Below are positions 9,382-20,030 of a stretch of DNA of 64,000 nucleotides, one piece after another. The DNA comes from an uncultured Pelagibacteraceae bacterium (GTDB lineage: Bacteria; Pseudomonadota; Alphaproteobacteria; Pelagibacterales; Pelagibacteraceae), in assembly GCA_902580275.1 (NCBI GenBank), contig CACHJZ010000002.1, positions 168,334 through 232,333 on the forward strand, written 5' to 3'. The notes below the pieces were generated by a model. The model ran no database searches, was not told the DNA's origin, and was given only the letters and a program-made list of their open reading frames with translations. Every line of letters starts with the position of its first letter. Within the stretch, counting starts at the first letter, position 1. The position numbers were made by a program, and so were the translations under genes.

Positions 9382-11604
9382 TTAATAAAGTGGTTTATTC
9401 TTAAAAAAATCAATAATATCGACTGGTTTCTTCTGAACTATATAATTGTACACATTATAGTTTTCTAGAACTCTCTGGACGTAATTTCTTGTTTCTTTAA
9501 ATTTTATCAATTCTATCCAGTCAACATAATCGATTTGTTTTTTCTGGGGATTTTTATTTATTCTTTTCCAATATTTCACTCTCTTCGGTCCAGCGTTGTA
9601 TGCCGCTATAGCAAATGGATAGGAACCATCATACTCTAGTATGAGACCTGCTATATAATGAGAACCTAAATTAATATTATATTCTGGGTCAGTAGTTAAT
9701 CTTGATTTTGAATAAGGAAGTTTAGCCTGTTTTGCAACTACTTTTGCTGTGTAGGTCATTAATTGCATTAAACCTCTTGCGCCAGCAGAACTGTTAGCTG
9801 ATATATCAAATTCACTTTCTTGTCTAATTATTGATAATATAAATGCACTATCAGGAATTTTTCTTCCATTAATTAGTTTTGGTGTACTTATTATTGGATA
9901 ATTATAATTATTTATAAATCTTTTTTCATATGAGGCGAGTTTAGCAATTTGAATTGCAAAATCATAACGTGAAATATTTGTTGCTAGCTCTGCAGCAAAT
10001 ATTTCACTTCCTTGCTCTATATTATCATTTGCTAGACCACGTAATATAAATTTAGTATATTTTGACTTATTTAATTCATCAAGAAGATATACAATTTTTA
10101 CTAAATCCTTCTCAAAAAATTTTTTTTTATAATCTTTATCAAAATTTTCTTCCATATTAAGTTCATATTTTTTATCTGGATAGACTTTCATAAATGCAAG
10201 TTGTCCATAATAGGTTGTTGGAAATTTTGCAGACTCTTGATACCATTTTTCCATAAGTTTTGTATTTCCAATTTGTTCGAATGATCTACCAAGCCAAAAA
10301 GCTCCTCTGGCAAGACTAATTGGATAACCTACAGAGTTATAAAAATTTTGAAAGTGTTCGATTGCTAAAATTGGATCATTTAAAAAACTAAGTGCAATCC
10401 AACCACTCATCCATTCTGCAGATGCATATTCTGGTCCTTCCGAAAGAGCATGATTGCTAGAAATTTTATATGCTAGTTCGTATTTTTTTTTATAAATTAA
10501 TGATCTGGATATTATTTCTCTTTCAACCCACCATTTATCGGGCCTAACTAAGTAATCTTTATTATTTTTTACTTTTAATAATATTTCTAAAGATGAATCT
10601 ACTCTTCCTCTTTTTCTTCTCCATTTAAGCCTATCGTAATTTAATCCAGGATCATTCTTATATTTTTGTGGTACTTTAGAAATAGCATTATCTACACCAT
10701 AGGATCTGCTCATTAATAATTGTCGTGCTGTATATAATAGTTGCTCGTCTTTAGGAAGATATCTTAACATTCTCTGTAAATCCCAATATTTATTTTCCCA
10801 TGCAAGATAATCAGCTCTCTTAATATAATCCTGTTTATTAAGATATTTTTTGTACTTTTTTCTAAAATATCTTAAATCGCTTTTACTTAGTTTTGCAGTA
10901 ATCCATCCTTTTTTAATTAACTCAACACCATCATCGTATCTACCTTCAGAAATTAAACTTTCTCCATAAATCATTTCACCATATCCACTTAAAGGATCTT
11001 CATTTTCAAATAGTGACATTATTTTTCTTGGTGAAATTTTTTCAGTTGATAATTTATGCTCAGATAAATACTTTATCCTCCCAATTCGTGGATAATCTGG
11101 ATTATTTAAAATAAATTGCTGATAATCATAATAACTTGCCTTATTTCCTCTAGTTAATAAATGTCTCCATTGAACAAAATTATAAATATTTTTATCTTTT
11201 GATTTTTTTGCCAACGATAAAGCTTCTGTCCATCTTCCTTTCTCAAACGCTTCTATTGACTTTTGTGCAAGTCTAAATTTTTTCTTAGAAAAGTATTTTG
11301 ACTTTACTTCAGCTGTTTTGATTTTTTTGGATACAATTTTAGGCTTATTTTTTGGTACAATTATGCCTAATTTAGTTGTTGTTTTTATCTCTTCTACAGT
11401 TTCCTCTTTTTTGCTTTCCTTTTTGTCTTTTTTAGCAGGCTTTTTAATGGGTAATAAAATATTTTTTGATAACTTTTTTTCTTTTATTTCAGGAACTAAA
11501 ATAGGTTTTTTCTTTGGAAATATATTTTTTTCTTCTGAAAAAACTTGTTTTGTTACAATTAAAAATAATACTGATGTGAAAAGTAAAAAATAAAATTTTT
11601 TCAT
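9382..11604 (-). CDS. slt: soluble lytic murein transglycosylase (SLT domain)
   Basis: ILSIIRQESEFDISANSSAGARGLMQLM and AIAAYNAGPKRVKYW catalytic motifs. Confidence 0.9.
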   Translation of the reverse strand: MKKFYFLLFTSVLFLIVTKQVFSEEKNIFPKKKPILVPEIKEKKLSKNILLPIKKPAKKDKKESKKEETVEEIKTTTKLGIIVPKNKPKIVSKKIKTAEVKSKYFSKKKFRLAQKSIEAFEKGRWTEALSLAKKSKDKNIYNFVQWRHLLTRGNKASYYDYQQFILNNPDYPRIGRIKYLSEHKLSTEKISPRKIMSLFENEDPLSGYGEMIYGESLISEGRYDDGVELIKKGWITAKLSKSDLRYFRKKYKKYLNKQDYIKRADYLAWENKYWDLQRMLRYLPKDEQLLYTARQLLMSRSYGVDNAISKVPQKYKNDPGLNYDRLKWRRKRGRVDSSLEILLKVKNNKDYLVRPDKWWVEREIISRSLIYKKKYELAYKISSNHALSEGPEYASAEWMSGWIALSFLNDPILAIEHFQNFYNSVGYPISLARGAFWLGRSFEQIGNTKLMEKWYQESAKFPTTYYGQLAFMKVYPDKKYELNMEENFDKDYKKKFFEKDLVKIVYLLDELNKSKYTKFILRGLANDNIEQGSEIFAAELATNISRYDFAIQIAKLASYEKRFINNYNYPIISTPKLINGRKIPDSAFILSIIRQESEFDISANSSAGARGLMQLMTYTAKVVAKQAKLPYSKSRLTTDPEYNINLGSHYIAGLILEYDGSYPFAIAAYNAGPKRVKYWKRINKNPQKKQIDYVDWIELIKFKETRNYVQRVLENYNVYNYIVQKKPVDIIDFFKNKPLY

Positions 11605-11646
11605 AATTTCGTATCTATTTATACGATATATATGCTATAAGTATTT

Positions 11647-12531
11647 ATGTTCAAAGGTTCAAATGTTGCATTAATCACACCATTTAAGGATAATAAGCTT
11701 GATAAAGAGGCTTATGTTAAACTTATTCATTTTCATCTTGAAAATGGAACTCATGGACTTGTACCAGCGGGTACCACAGGTGAGTCTCCAACATTAAATC
11801 ATGAAGAACACGAACAAGTAATAGAACTTTGTATAAAAGAAAGTAATGGAAAAATACCTGTTATTGCAGGTACCGGATCTAATTCAACAGAGGAAGCAAT
11901 TTCTCTGACAAAGCATGCAGAAAAAGTTGGAGCTAGTGGCGCTCTAATAGTAACTCCATACTATAATAAACCAACCCAAGAAGGTTTATATCAACACTAC
12001 AAAGCTATAAATGATAATACAAGTTTACCAATTATAATTTACAACATTCCCAGCAGATGCGTCATTGATATGTCGGTTGATACAATGGCTAGGCTATTTG
12101 AATTAAAAAATATTGCTGGTGTTAAGGATGCCACTGGTGACCCAAATAGAATTGACGCAACGCTTAAGAAACTAGGGCCAGATTTTATTCAATTAACCGG
12201 AGAAGATGGATTTGCTCTAGAATTTAACAGAAGAGGAGGGGTCGGTATTATTTCAGTTACAGCAAATATTGCTCCTAAATTATGTTCCGACTTTCAAAAA
12301 TACTCTAAATCTAAAACTGATAATGAAATTAAGGAAGCAGAAAGAATTGACCAAATATTACAGCCAATTCACAAATCTTTATTCATAGAAAGTAATCCTG
12401 CACCGGTTAAATATGCTGCAAAACTTTTAGGTTTATGTGGTGATGAAATAAGACTTCCTTTAGTTAAAATAAAAAAAGAAACTGAAGATCAAGTCAAAAA
12501 GGCACTTTTATCAGCTAAATTATTAAGTTAA
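11647..12531 (+). CDS. dapA: 4-hydroxy-tetrahydrodipicolinate synthase
   Basis: [52 protein letters not shown]. Confidence 0.96.
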   Translation: MFKGSNVALITPFKDNKLDKEAYVKLIHFHLENGTHGLVPAGTTGESPTLNHEEHEQVIELCIKESNGKIPVIAGTGSNSTEEAISLTKHAEKVGASGALIVTPYYNKPTQEGLYQHYKAINDNTSLPIIIYNIPSRCVIDMSVDTMARLFELKNIAGVKDATGDPNRIDATLKKLGPDFIQLTGEDGFALEFNRRGGVGIISVTANIAPKLCSDFQKYSKSKTDNEIKEAERIDQILQPIHKSLFIESNPAPVKYAAKLLGLCGDEIRLPLVKIKKETEDQVKKALLSAKLLS

Positions 12532-13001
12532 TGAAACAGAAGACCAGCCCTGGTTTAAAAATAATTTCTCTAAATCGTAAAGCAAGTTTTAATTTCTTTT
12601 TTGAAAATATTTATGAAGCTGGATTAGTGTTAAAGGGATCTGAAATTAAATCTATTAGATCCGGAAAAGTTAATATCTCGGATGCTTACGCAATTGAAAG
12701 AGATGGCGAAATAATTTTAATTAATGCTCATATATCTTCGTATAAGCAGGCAAGTTATTCAGACCATAATCCTATGGATGATCGAAAACTTCTTCTTAAC
12801 AAAAGGGAAATTAATAAATTAATCGGTAAAGTTAATAGAGAAGGTTTTACCTTAATTCCTACAAAATTATATCTTAAAAAAGGTAAAGCAAAAATTGAAA
12901 TTGCAGTCGCCAAGGGTAAAAAGCAGTACGATAAAAGACAAGCAAAAAAAACGAGAGACTGGAATAGAGATAGAGCCAGGTATGTTCGAAAAACAAGCTA
13001 A
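12531..13001 (+). CDS. smpB: SsrA-binding protein
   Basis: [52 protein letters not shown]. Confidence 0.96.
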   Translation: MKQKTSPGLKIISLNRKASFNFFFENIYEAGLVLKGSEIKSIRSGKVNISDAYAIERDGEIILINAHISSYKQASYSDHNPMDDRKLLLNKREINKLIGKVNREGFTLIPTKLYLKKGKAKIEIAVAKGKKQYDKRQAKKTRDWNRDRARYVRKTS

Positions 13002-13491
13002 AAATATCATATTAGCCATAGGATCAAACCTCGGTAATAGACACCACAATATAGAGAAATCAAAGTATTTGATAAACACAAATGAAAAAATTAAAATTAT
13101 ATCGACCTCTAGTTATTATAGAACAGACTCATGGCCAAATAAAAAAGATCCATATTTTTTAAACATTGTTTTAAAATGCATCACAACCTTTAATCCAAGT
13201 GAATTATTTATATTTGTTAAAAAAATTGAAAAATCTTTAGGAAGATCAAAATCATATAAAAATGCTCCACGAATTTGTGATATTGATATAATAGATTATT
13301 CACAAAAAAATATATTATTGAGCAATATTGATTTAAAAATACCCCACCCAAGGATGCATAATAGGAGTTTTGTTTTATTTCCGTTATTTGAAATTGATAA
13401 AAAATGGAAACACCCAAAAAATAATAAGAAAATTACCCAATTATTAAACAATTTACCCACTACAAGTCTAAGAAGTATTAAAATTTTATAA
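12982..13491 (+). CDS. folK: 2-amino-4-hydroxy-6-hydroxymethyldihydropteridine diphosphokinase
   Basis: [39 protein letters not shown]; start chosen at ATG 12982 instead of the listed ORF start 12895. Confidence 0.9.
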   Translation: MFEKQAKNIILAIGSNLGNRHHNIEKSKYLINTNEKIKIISTSSYYRTDSWPNKKDPYFLNIVLKCITTFNPSELFIFVKKIEKSLGRSKSYKNAPRICDIDIIDYSQKNILLSNIDLKIPHPRMHNRSFVLFPLFEIDKKWKHPKNNKKITQLLNNLPTTSLRSIKIL

Positions 13492-13511
13492 TTTCATGAT
13501 ATAAAAGATTA

Positions 13512-15257
13512 ATGCTTAAATCTGACGACTTAATAAATAAAGTAAAATCCTATAATAAATTTCTTAATCCAGAAACATTAAGTAAAGCATACGATTTTGC
13601 TCTTAAAGCTCATGAAAAACAAAAAAGAGATGAAGGTTCACCTTATATAATTCATCCTGTTGCTGTAGCTAATATATTAACGGACTTAAAACTTGATAGC
13701 GCAACTATCGCAACCGGACTATTGCACGATACTATTGAGGATACACAAGCAACTTACAAGACTATAGAGAAAGAGTTTGGTAAAGAAGTTGCTGATCTAG
13801 TTGATGGTGTTACAAAAATATCAGCTTATGAAAATCAAGCTGCAAGCGATTCAAAAGCAGAAAATTTTAGAAAATTAATCCTAGCTACATCAAAAGATAT
13901 TAGAGTTCTTTTAGTTAAATTGGCTGACAGATTACACAATATGCGAACTATACAGTTTGTATCAAAAAAAGAAAAACAAATTAGAAAAGCAAAAGAAACA
14001 ATGGAAATTTATGCACCATTAGCTGATAGAATGGGAATGAACAGGATAAGAGATGAATTAGAGGATTTATCATTTCAAGTTTTAAATCCAAATGCAAGAA
14101 AGTTAATTAAAGATAGATTAGATCAGATAAAAGTAAATAATCTTAATAATTTCAATACTATATCTGAAGATTTTTCAAATTTATTAAAAGAAAACAAACT
14201 TATTGCTAAAATATATGGAAGGGAAAAAACGCCTTTTTCAATATGGCGCAAGATACAACAAAAAAGGATTTCCTTAGAGCAAATAACAGATATTATTGGT
14301 TTTAGAATTATTTTAGATGATGTTCCATCGTGCTATAGGGCTCTTGGTATTTTCCACAGTAAATGGAATTGCATACCAGGTAGATTTAAAGATTATATAT
14401 CTTCACCTAAAATTAACAAATATGAATCTTTACATACGGCAATTATAGGACCCAACAAAAGACCAATAGAAATACAATTACGAACAATGCAAATGCATGA
14501 ATTTGCTCAAAGAGGGATTGCTTCACACTGGAAATACAAATCATCAGAAAAATTTAACTCACTTACTTGGAAAGAGTATGATTGGTTGGCAGATTTAGTT
14601 GAAATTATAGATAGAAATGAAAATCCAGAAGATTTTTATGAATTTACTAAATTGCAAATGTTTCAAGAAAACGTTTTTTGTTTTACACCTAAAGGATCAG
14701 TTATTAAATTGCCAAAAAATGCCACTCCAATTGATTTTGCTTATGCAGTTCACACCCAAGTTGGTGACACTGCGATTGGATGTGAAATAAATGGTAAAGA
14801 AAGTCCTTTGCAATCTACTTTAGCAAATGGTGATGTGATAAAAATTATTACATCTAAAAAGGTCTCACCATCGTTGCATTGGTTGACTTCTACCAAAACA
14901 GGAAAGGCTAGAGCAGCTATTAGAAGATACTGGCAATACCGTGATGCTGAAAATTTAACAAAAAAGAAAATATACAACACGAGACTTTGGATATCTTTAC
15001 CTGATCAACCAGGAAGACTAGGCGAAGTAACGTCTCTTATTGGAGAAAATAATTTAAATATATCAAGTGTAGAAATGGTGGAAAAAACCAAAGAAAGTAT
15101 AAATTTTCAATTTAATCTTATTATTGGAGATCTCAAAAACTTTACAAAATTAATAAGTGAGTTAAAACAAAAAGAATATAATTTTAAAATTATTAGACAA
15201 AAAGATAAAAAATATGCTTTCTTCCAAAGAATCTTTAAAGGTTTTAAAAAAAACTAA
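13512..15257 (+). CDS. spoT: bifunctional (p)ppGpp synthetase/hydrolase, compact RSH
   Basis: HD domain GLLHDTIEDTQATY, synthetase domain DIIGFRIILDDVPSCYRALG, TGS domain CFTPKGSVIKLPKNATPIDFAYAVHTQVGD, ACT-like C-terminus. Confidence 0.93.
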   Translation: MLKSDDLINKVKSYNKFLNPETLSKAYDFALKAHEKQKRDEGSPYIIHPVAVANILTDLKLDSATIATGLLHDTIEDTQATYKTIEKEFGKEVADLVDGVTKISAYENQAASDSKAENFRKLILATSKDIRVLLVKLADRLHNMRTIQFVSKKEKQIRKAKETMEIYAPLADRMGMNRIRDELEDLSFQVLNPNARKLIKDRLDQIKVNNLNNFNTISEDFSNLLKENKLIAKIYGREKTPFSIWRKIQQKRISLEQITDIIGFRIILDDVPSCYRALGIFHSKWNCIPGRFKDYISSPKINKYESLHTAIIGPNKRPIEIQLRTMQMHEFAQRGIASHWKYKSSEKFNSLTWKEYDWLADLVEIIDRNENPEDFYEFTKLQMFQENVFCFTPKGSVIKLPKNATPIDFAYAVHTQVGDTAIGCEINGKESPLQSTLANGDVIKIITSKKVSPSLHWLTSTKTGKARAAIRRYWQYRDAENLTKKKIYNTRLWISLPDQPGRLGEVTSLIGENNLNISSVEMVEKTKESINFQFNLIIGDLKNFTKLISELKQKEYNFKIIRQKDKKYAFFQRIFKGFKKN

Positions 15258-15801
15258 AGCACTTTTAGAAGGACATTTTGTTTTATCATCTGGTTTACAT
15301 TCTGATAGATACGTCCAATGTGCAAAATTATTAAGTTTTCCAAAATTGTCTCAAAAAATCTGTCATTCATTAAGCAAAAGGATTAAAAAAAAATTTAAAA
15401 AAATCGATTTAATATTATCCCCAGCAGTTGGTGGAATTGTTATTGGTTATGAGATAGGAAAAATTTTAAATAAAGAAACTATTTTCTGTGAAAGGGTAAA
15501 TAAAAAATTTACTTTAAGAAGGGGATTTGAAATAAAAAAGGCTGCAAAAGTTTTAATTGTAGAGGATGTAATTACAACTGGTAAGTCTAGTTTAGAATGT
15601 GTGAGTTTAATAAAAAAAGCTAAAGCTAGATTAATTGGTTTTGCTTGTATTATTGACCGTTCAAATAAATCAAGTTTAAAAATTAAAAATAAACCGTTAG
15701 TTTCTCAATTAAAAATTGAAGCCAAAACATTCAAAAAAAATAATATTCCAGCATATTTAAAAAAAATACCTATTAGCAGTCCAGGCAGTAGAAGAATATG
15801 A
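15214..15801 (+). CDS. pyrE: orotate phosphoribosyltransferase
   Basis: GHFVLSSGLHSDRYVQCA and PRPP motif VLIVEDVITTGKSS; 44-nt overlap with the RSH gene. Confidence 0.93.
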   Translation: MLSSKESLKVLKKTKALLEGHFVLSSGLHSDRYVQCAKLLSFPKLSQKICHSLSKRIKKKFKKIDLILSPAVGGIVIGYEIGKILNKETIFCERVNKKFTLRRGFEIKKAAKVLIVEDVITTGKSSLECVSLIKKAKARLIGFACIIDRSNKSSLKIKNKPLVSQLKIEAKTFKKNNIPAYLKKIPISSPGSRRI

Positions 15802-16517
15802 TGAAAAGACTAGGTATAAATATTGACCATGTAGCCACGATACGTAATGCAAGAGGTGAGGGTCATCCTGACATATTAAATGCAGCTAAATATGTAATGA
15901 AACTTGGTGCAGATTCTATTACAATTCATTTAAGAGAAGATAGAAGACATATTAATGATAAAGACTTAATCAAATTATCTAAGTTTAAAAAAATTCCAAT
16001 AAACCTGGAATTATCTACAAATAAAAAAATCATCAAATTAGCTATAAAGTGTAAACCAAAGTTTGTTTGCCTGGTTCCTGAAAAAAGAAACGAAGTTACT
16101 ACAGAAGGAGGACTTAATTTAAAAAAAAATTCTAAAAAAATTACTAATATAGTTCAATTATTTAATAAAAATAAAATAAGAACTAGCTTATTTATCAACC
16201 CAAGCATTGAAGATATTAAACTTTCAAAAAAAATAGAAACAAAATGTATAGAAATTCATACAGGAAAATTATCAAGATTAGTTAGATCCAAAAGAAATTT
16301 TGAAAATGAATTAAAAAAAATTAAGAAATGTGCTATATATGCAAAATCTTTAGGTATTGAAGTTCACGCCGGTCACGGTCTTGATTACAAAAGTACGCGT
16401 TTATTAGCCAAAATTAGAGAAATATCTGAATTTAATATAGGTCACTTTATAATTGGAGAGTCAATTTTTTTTGGATTAAAAAATGTAATTAAAAGATTTA
16501 AAAAAATTTGTAAATAA
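15798..16517 (+). CDS. pdxJ: pyridoxine 5'-phosphate synthase
   Basis: RLGINIDHVATIRNARGEGHPDILNAA, HLREDRRHI, EVHAGHGLDY; ATG 15798 or 15801. Confidence 0.95.
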   Translation: MMKRLGINIDHVATIRNARGEGHPDILNAAKYVMKLGADSITIHLREDRRHINDKDLIKLSKFKKIPINLELSTNKKIIKLAIKCKPKFVCLVPEKRNEVTTEGGLNLKKNSKKITNIVQLFNKNKIRTSLFINPSIEDIKLSKKIETKCIEIHTGKLSRLVRSKRNFENELKKIKKCAIYAKSLGIEVHAGHGLDYKSTRLLAKIREISEFNIGHFIIGESIFFGLKNVIKRFKKICK

Positions 16518-16904
16518 ATGGAAATAATAGGCAACGGTGTTGATATAATCAAAAATTCAAGAATTAAGAAGTTAATTAAAAATCCTAAATTTCTTTCTAG
16601 AGTATTTTCGAAAGAAGAGATAAACGATTCAAAAAAAATAAAAAATAAAATCAACTATTTTGCTAAAAGATTTGCAGCAAAGGAAGCTTTTGTTAAATCA
16701 ATTGGTATTGGTTTTAGAAAAGGAATTAATTTTAATGATATTTATATTAAAAAAAATAAGTTGGGAAAACCAAAGATATTTTACAACAGTAAGATTAAAA
16801 AAATTCTACATCAAAAATTTAAATCAAAGAAATACAGTGTTTTTGTCTCATTATCTGACGAAAAGAACTATTCTATTGCATACGTAATAATAAATAAAAT
16901 ATGA
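16518..16904 (+). CDS. acpS: holo-[acyl-carrier-protein] synthase
   Basis: IGNGVDIIKNSRI, FSKEEIND, FAKRFAAKEAFVKSIG. Confidence 0.94.
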   Translation: MEIIGNGVDIIKNSRIKKLIKNPKFLSRVFSKEEINDSKKIKNKINYFAKRFAAKEAFVKSIGIGFRKGINFNDIYIKKNKLGKPKIFYNSKIKKILHQKFKSKKYSVFVSLSDEKNYSIAYVIINKI

Positions 16905-17626
16905 AGAATGTAATTTATGAAAATATAAAAACTTTGTTATATGCATTAATAATAGCTGTATTTATCAGATCAATATTTATTCAGCCATTTTATATTCCGT
17001 CCTCATCAATGGAACCTAATTTACTTGTAGGAGATAGACTCTTTGTCACTAAGTATAGTTATGGTTATAGCAAACATTCTTTTCCTTTTAGTCCGCCTTT
17101 ATTTAAAAACAGAATCTTAAGTAAAAAACCTAAAATAGGAGATGTTGTAGTATTTAAGACACCAGCGGATAATCGAACTGATTATATAAAAAGATTGATT
17201 GGTGGTCCTGGTGATACGATACAATTTATAGATGGAATAATGTACATTAACAATTTAGAAGTTTTTAAAGATCTGAAGTCGAATAATGATATCATATTTT
17301 GTGGAGATAAAACTATTGATGTTAATACTTTTGAGGAAAATATATCTAATAAAAAATTTAAAACGGTTTATGGTAAATACTATACATTCCAAAATTCACA
17401 AAAATTTATTGTTCCTGATAAACATTATTTCTTTTTAGGAGACAATAGGGATTGCTCAAAAGATAGTAGGTTTCTAAGTAGTGTTGGATATGTTCATGAA
17501 AATAATTTAGTTGGTAAAGCACAATTTATTTTTTTTTCATCAGATACGAGAAAAGGTAGTATATTTGAAATATGGCGATGGAATGAGCTTGTAAGATTTG
17601 ACAGATTCTTTAAGAAAATAATATGA
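16901..17626 (+). CDS. lepB: signal peptidase I
   Basis: FIQPFYIPSSSMEPNLLVGD, KRLIGGPGDTI, FFLGDNRDCSKDSRF. Confidence 0.95.
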   Translation: MKNVIYENIKTLLYALIIAVFIRSIFIQPFYIPSSSMEPNLLVGDRLFVTKYSYGYSKHSFPFSPPLFKNRILSKKPKIGDVVVFKTPADNRTDYIKRLIGGPGDTIQFIDGIMYINNLEVFKDLKSNNDIIFCGDKTIDVNTFEENISNKKFKTVYGKYYTFQNSQKFIVPDKHYFFLGDNRDCSKDSRFLSSVGYVHENNLVGKAQFIFFSSDTRKGSIFEIWRWNELVRFDRFFKKII

Positions 17627-17627
17627 T

Positions 17628-18290
17628 ATGGAAATTGATAAAATTGAAAAAAAATTAAAAGTTAAATTCAAAAATAAAGATTTGTTAATACAATCTATAA
17701 CTCACAAAAGTTATGATAGAGTTAATAATAATGAAAAACTTGAGTTTTTAGGAGATAGAGTTTTAGGATTTGTGATTGCAAAAAAATTGTTAGAATTATA
17801 TCCAGATGAAAAAGAAGGTATTTTAGATAAAAAGCTAGCCTCACTTGTAAATAAAACTAAGTGCTCTGAAGTATGTGAATTTTTGCAATTAAATAAAATA
17901 ATCAAAACTAACAATTTTTCAAAAAAAAATAACATTATTGAAAATAAAATTATTTCAGACACATGTGAAGCGTTGATTGGCGCTATATATTTAGATCAAG
18001 GAATAAAAGTAGCTGAAAAAATAGTTTTGAACTTATGGTCAGATGAATTAAAAAATTCTGTAATTACCAAAATTGATGCAAAAACAAGACTTCAAGAATA
18101 TTCACTAAAAAAATTTAAAACGTTACCTGTATATAAATTAATTGATGCAAAAGGCCCACACCATAAACCAACTTTTAAAATTCAAGTAAAAATCAAAAAG
18201 TGCAAACCAGAATACGGTTTTGGATCTTCCAAAAAGATAGCTGAGCAAGATGCTGCTAATATTTTATTAAAAAAAATTGATAATATATGA
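17628..18290 (+). CDS. rnc: ribonuclease III
   Basis: NEKLEFLGDRVLGFVIA signature, DTCEALIGAIYLD, C-terminal dsRBD. Confidence 0.95.
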   Translation: MEIDKIEKKLKVKFKNKDLLIQSITHKSYDRVNNNEKLEFLGDRVLGFVIAKKLLELYPDEKEGILDKKLASLVNKTKCSEVCEFLQLNKIIKTNNFSKKNNIIENKIISDTCEALIGAIYLDQGIKVAEKIVLNLWSDELKNSVITKIDAKTRLQEYSLKKFKTLPVYKLIDAKGPHHKPTFKIQVKIKKCKPEYGFGSSKKIAEQDAANILLKKIDNI

Positions 18291-18970
18291 TTAAAATTGA
18301 CAGAGGTTTTTTACTAAGCAAATTTAAGTATAATGAAAATTCTGTTATTGCAGACTTTTATACAGAGAATAATGGCAGAACTTCTAGTATTATATTTGGC
18401 GGTACATCTAAAAAAATCAAAGGATATCTTCAAATAGGTAATCTTTTTCACCTTAATTTTAGCTCAAAAAATAATGGAAAAGTTTCATCAATAAAACCTG
18501 AAATAATAAAAGCATTTACGCCCGTTTATTTTAACAGTCAAAAAAAACTTCATTGTATTACATCAGCCATGAGTTTAATTAAAAAATTAACACCTGAAAA
18601 TGAAAATAATTCAAACATATTCAATTTAATTCAAAATCTCTTTTGTATTTTAGAAACTAATAATTGGCTAAAAATGTATATTAATTGGGAACTAGAACTT
18701 TTAAAATTCCTTGGGTATGATCTTAATTTAAAAGATATGGTAAATAAAGAAAATATAAATAATAAAACTGTTTATTACGTAAAATCCTCGACACAAAAGA
18801 AAATAGTGCCTAGTTTTTTAATTAATAATGATATTGAAAATATAGATCATGTAGAATTATTAAAAGGAATTACACTTGTTACAAATTTTATGGAAAAGAA
18901 TATTTTTACTCCAAATAATATGAAAATTCCATATCAGAGAAAATTATTTGAAAATTCGTTAATTAATTAA
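18287..18970 (+). CDS. recO: DNA repair protein RecO
   Basis: GFLLSKFKYNENSVIADFYTENNGR..., size and position after rnc. Confidence 0.85.
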   Translation: MIKIDRGFLLSKFKYNENSVIADFYTENNGRTSSIIFGGTSKKIKGYLQIGNLFHLNFSSKNNGKVSSIKPEIIKAFTPVYFNSQKKLHCITSAMSLIKKLTPENENNSNIFNLIQNLFCILETNNWLKMYINWELELLKFLGYDLNLKDMVNKENINNKTVYYVKSSTQKKIVPSFLINNDIENIDHVELLKGITLVTNFMEKNIFTPNNMKIPYQRKLFENSLIN

Positions 18971-19987
18971 TTATAAATTTTTAGCTATTTTATCAGCGAA
19001 ATAAGTAATTATTGCATTAGCTCCAGATCTTTTGAAACTTGTCAATGTTTCAATTATTATATCTTTTTTAACTATTTTCTTTTTAATAGAGTCACATATC
19101 ATAGTATATTCACCTGATACTTGATAAGCTATTATTGGAATTTTAAAATTGTTTTTTAATTTTTGAATTATATCTAAATAAGGTAACCCAGGTTTAACTA
19201 TAATCATATCAGCTCCTTCTTTTATATCTAAAGTAACTTCCCTTAAAGATTCATCAGAATTTTTAAAGTCCATTTGATATGTTTTTTTATCTCCCCTTAA
19301 AAGATTTTTTGATCCAACAGCATCTCTGAATGGGCCATAATAGCTTGATGCATATTTGACAGCATAAGATAAAATTTGAACATTTTTAAAATTATTTTTA
19401 TCTAATGCATTTCGTATTTTGCCTACTCGCCCATCCATCATGTCAGATGGCGCCAAAACATCGCAACCTGCAGATGCTTGTATCAATGACTGTTCAATTA
19501 ATAATTTTACAGTTTCATCATTTTCCACATCACCTCTTACAAGTAAACCATCATGACCGTGTGATGTGTAAGGATCTAAAGCTACATCACACATTATTCC
19601 AATATTATTTTTAAATTTTTTCTTAATCTGCTTGCAAGCTCTGCAAACTAGATTATTGGGATTTAAAGACTCACTGCCTAAAGAATTTCTTAAATTATTT
19701 TTGGTATAAGGAAAAAGAGCTATCATGGGTATTCCTAAATCAATTGCTCTTTCAACAACTGAATTCAATTTGTCAAGTGAATACCTATAAATGCCAGGCA
19801 TAGTTTTAACCGGTATTTTTTTATTTTTTCCATCTATAATAAATATTGGTAAAATAAGGTCGTTAACCGATAAATTGTTCTCACTTGTTAATCTTCTAGA
19901 CCACTCTCTCTTACGATTTCTTCTTAAACGTAGCTGAGGATACTTTCCAGTGATAATCATTCTCAATAATTTTTTTATATGCGACAA
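18971..19987 (-). CDS. hemB: delta-aminolevulinic acid dehydratase (porphobilinogen synthase)
   Basis: DVALDPYTSHGHDG, AGCDVLAPSDMMDGRVG, ADMIIVKPGLPYLDII, AYQVSGEYTMI. Confidence 0.96.
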   Translation of the reverse strand: MSHIKKLLRMIITGKYPQLRLRRNRKREWSRRLTSENNLSVNDLILPIFIIDGKNKKIPVKTMPGIYRYSLDKLNSVVERAIDLGIPMIALFPYTKNNLRNSLGSESLNPNNLVCRACKQIKKKFKNNIGIMCDVALDPYTSHGHDGLLVRGDVENDETVKLLIEQSLIQASAGCDVLAPSDMMDGRVGKIRNALDKNNFKNVQILSYAVKYASSYYGPFRDAVGSKNLLRGDKKTYQMDFKNSDESLREVTLDIKEGADMIIVKPGLPYLDIIQKLKNNFKIPIIAYQVSGEYTMICDSIKKKIVKKDIIIETLTSFKRSGANAIITYFADKIAKNL

Positions 19988-20030
19988 TAGTTATATGTAA
20001 TATAAGAGGAAATAAAGTATTAATTTTGAC

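Noticed and set aside
11605-11646. Possible regulatory palindrome in the slt-dapA divergent spacer (ATACGATATATATG)
   Set aside because: Only 42 nt, AT-rich and weakly palindromic; expected of an ordinary shared promoter region.
16660-16887. 75-aa plus-strand ORF overlapping acpS
   Set aside because: Out-of-frame shadow ORF within acpS.
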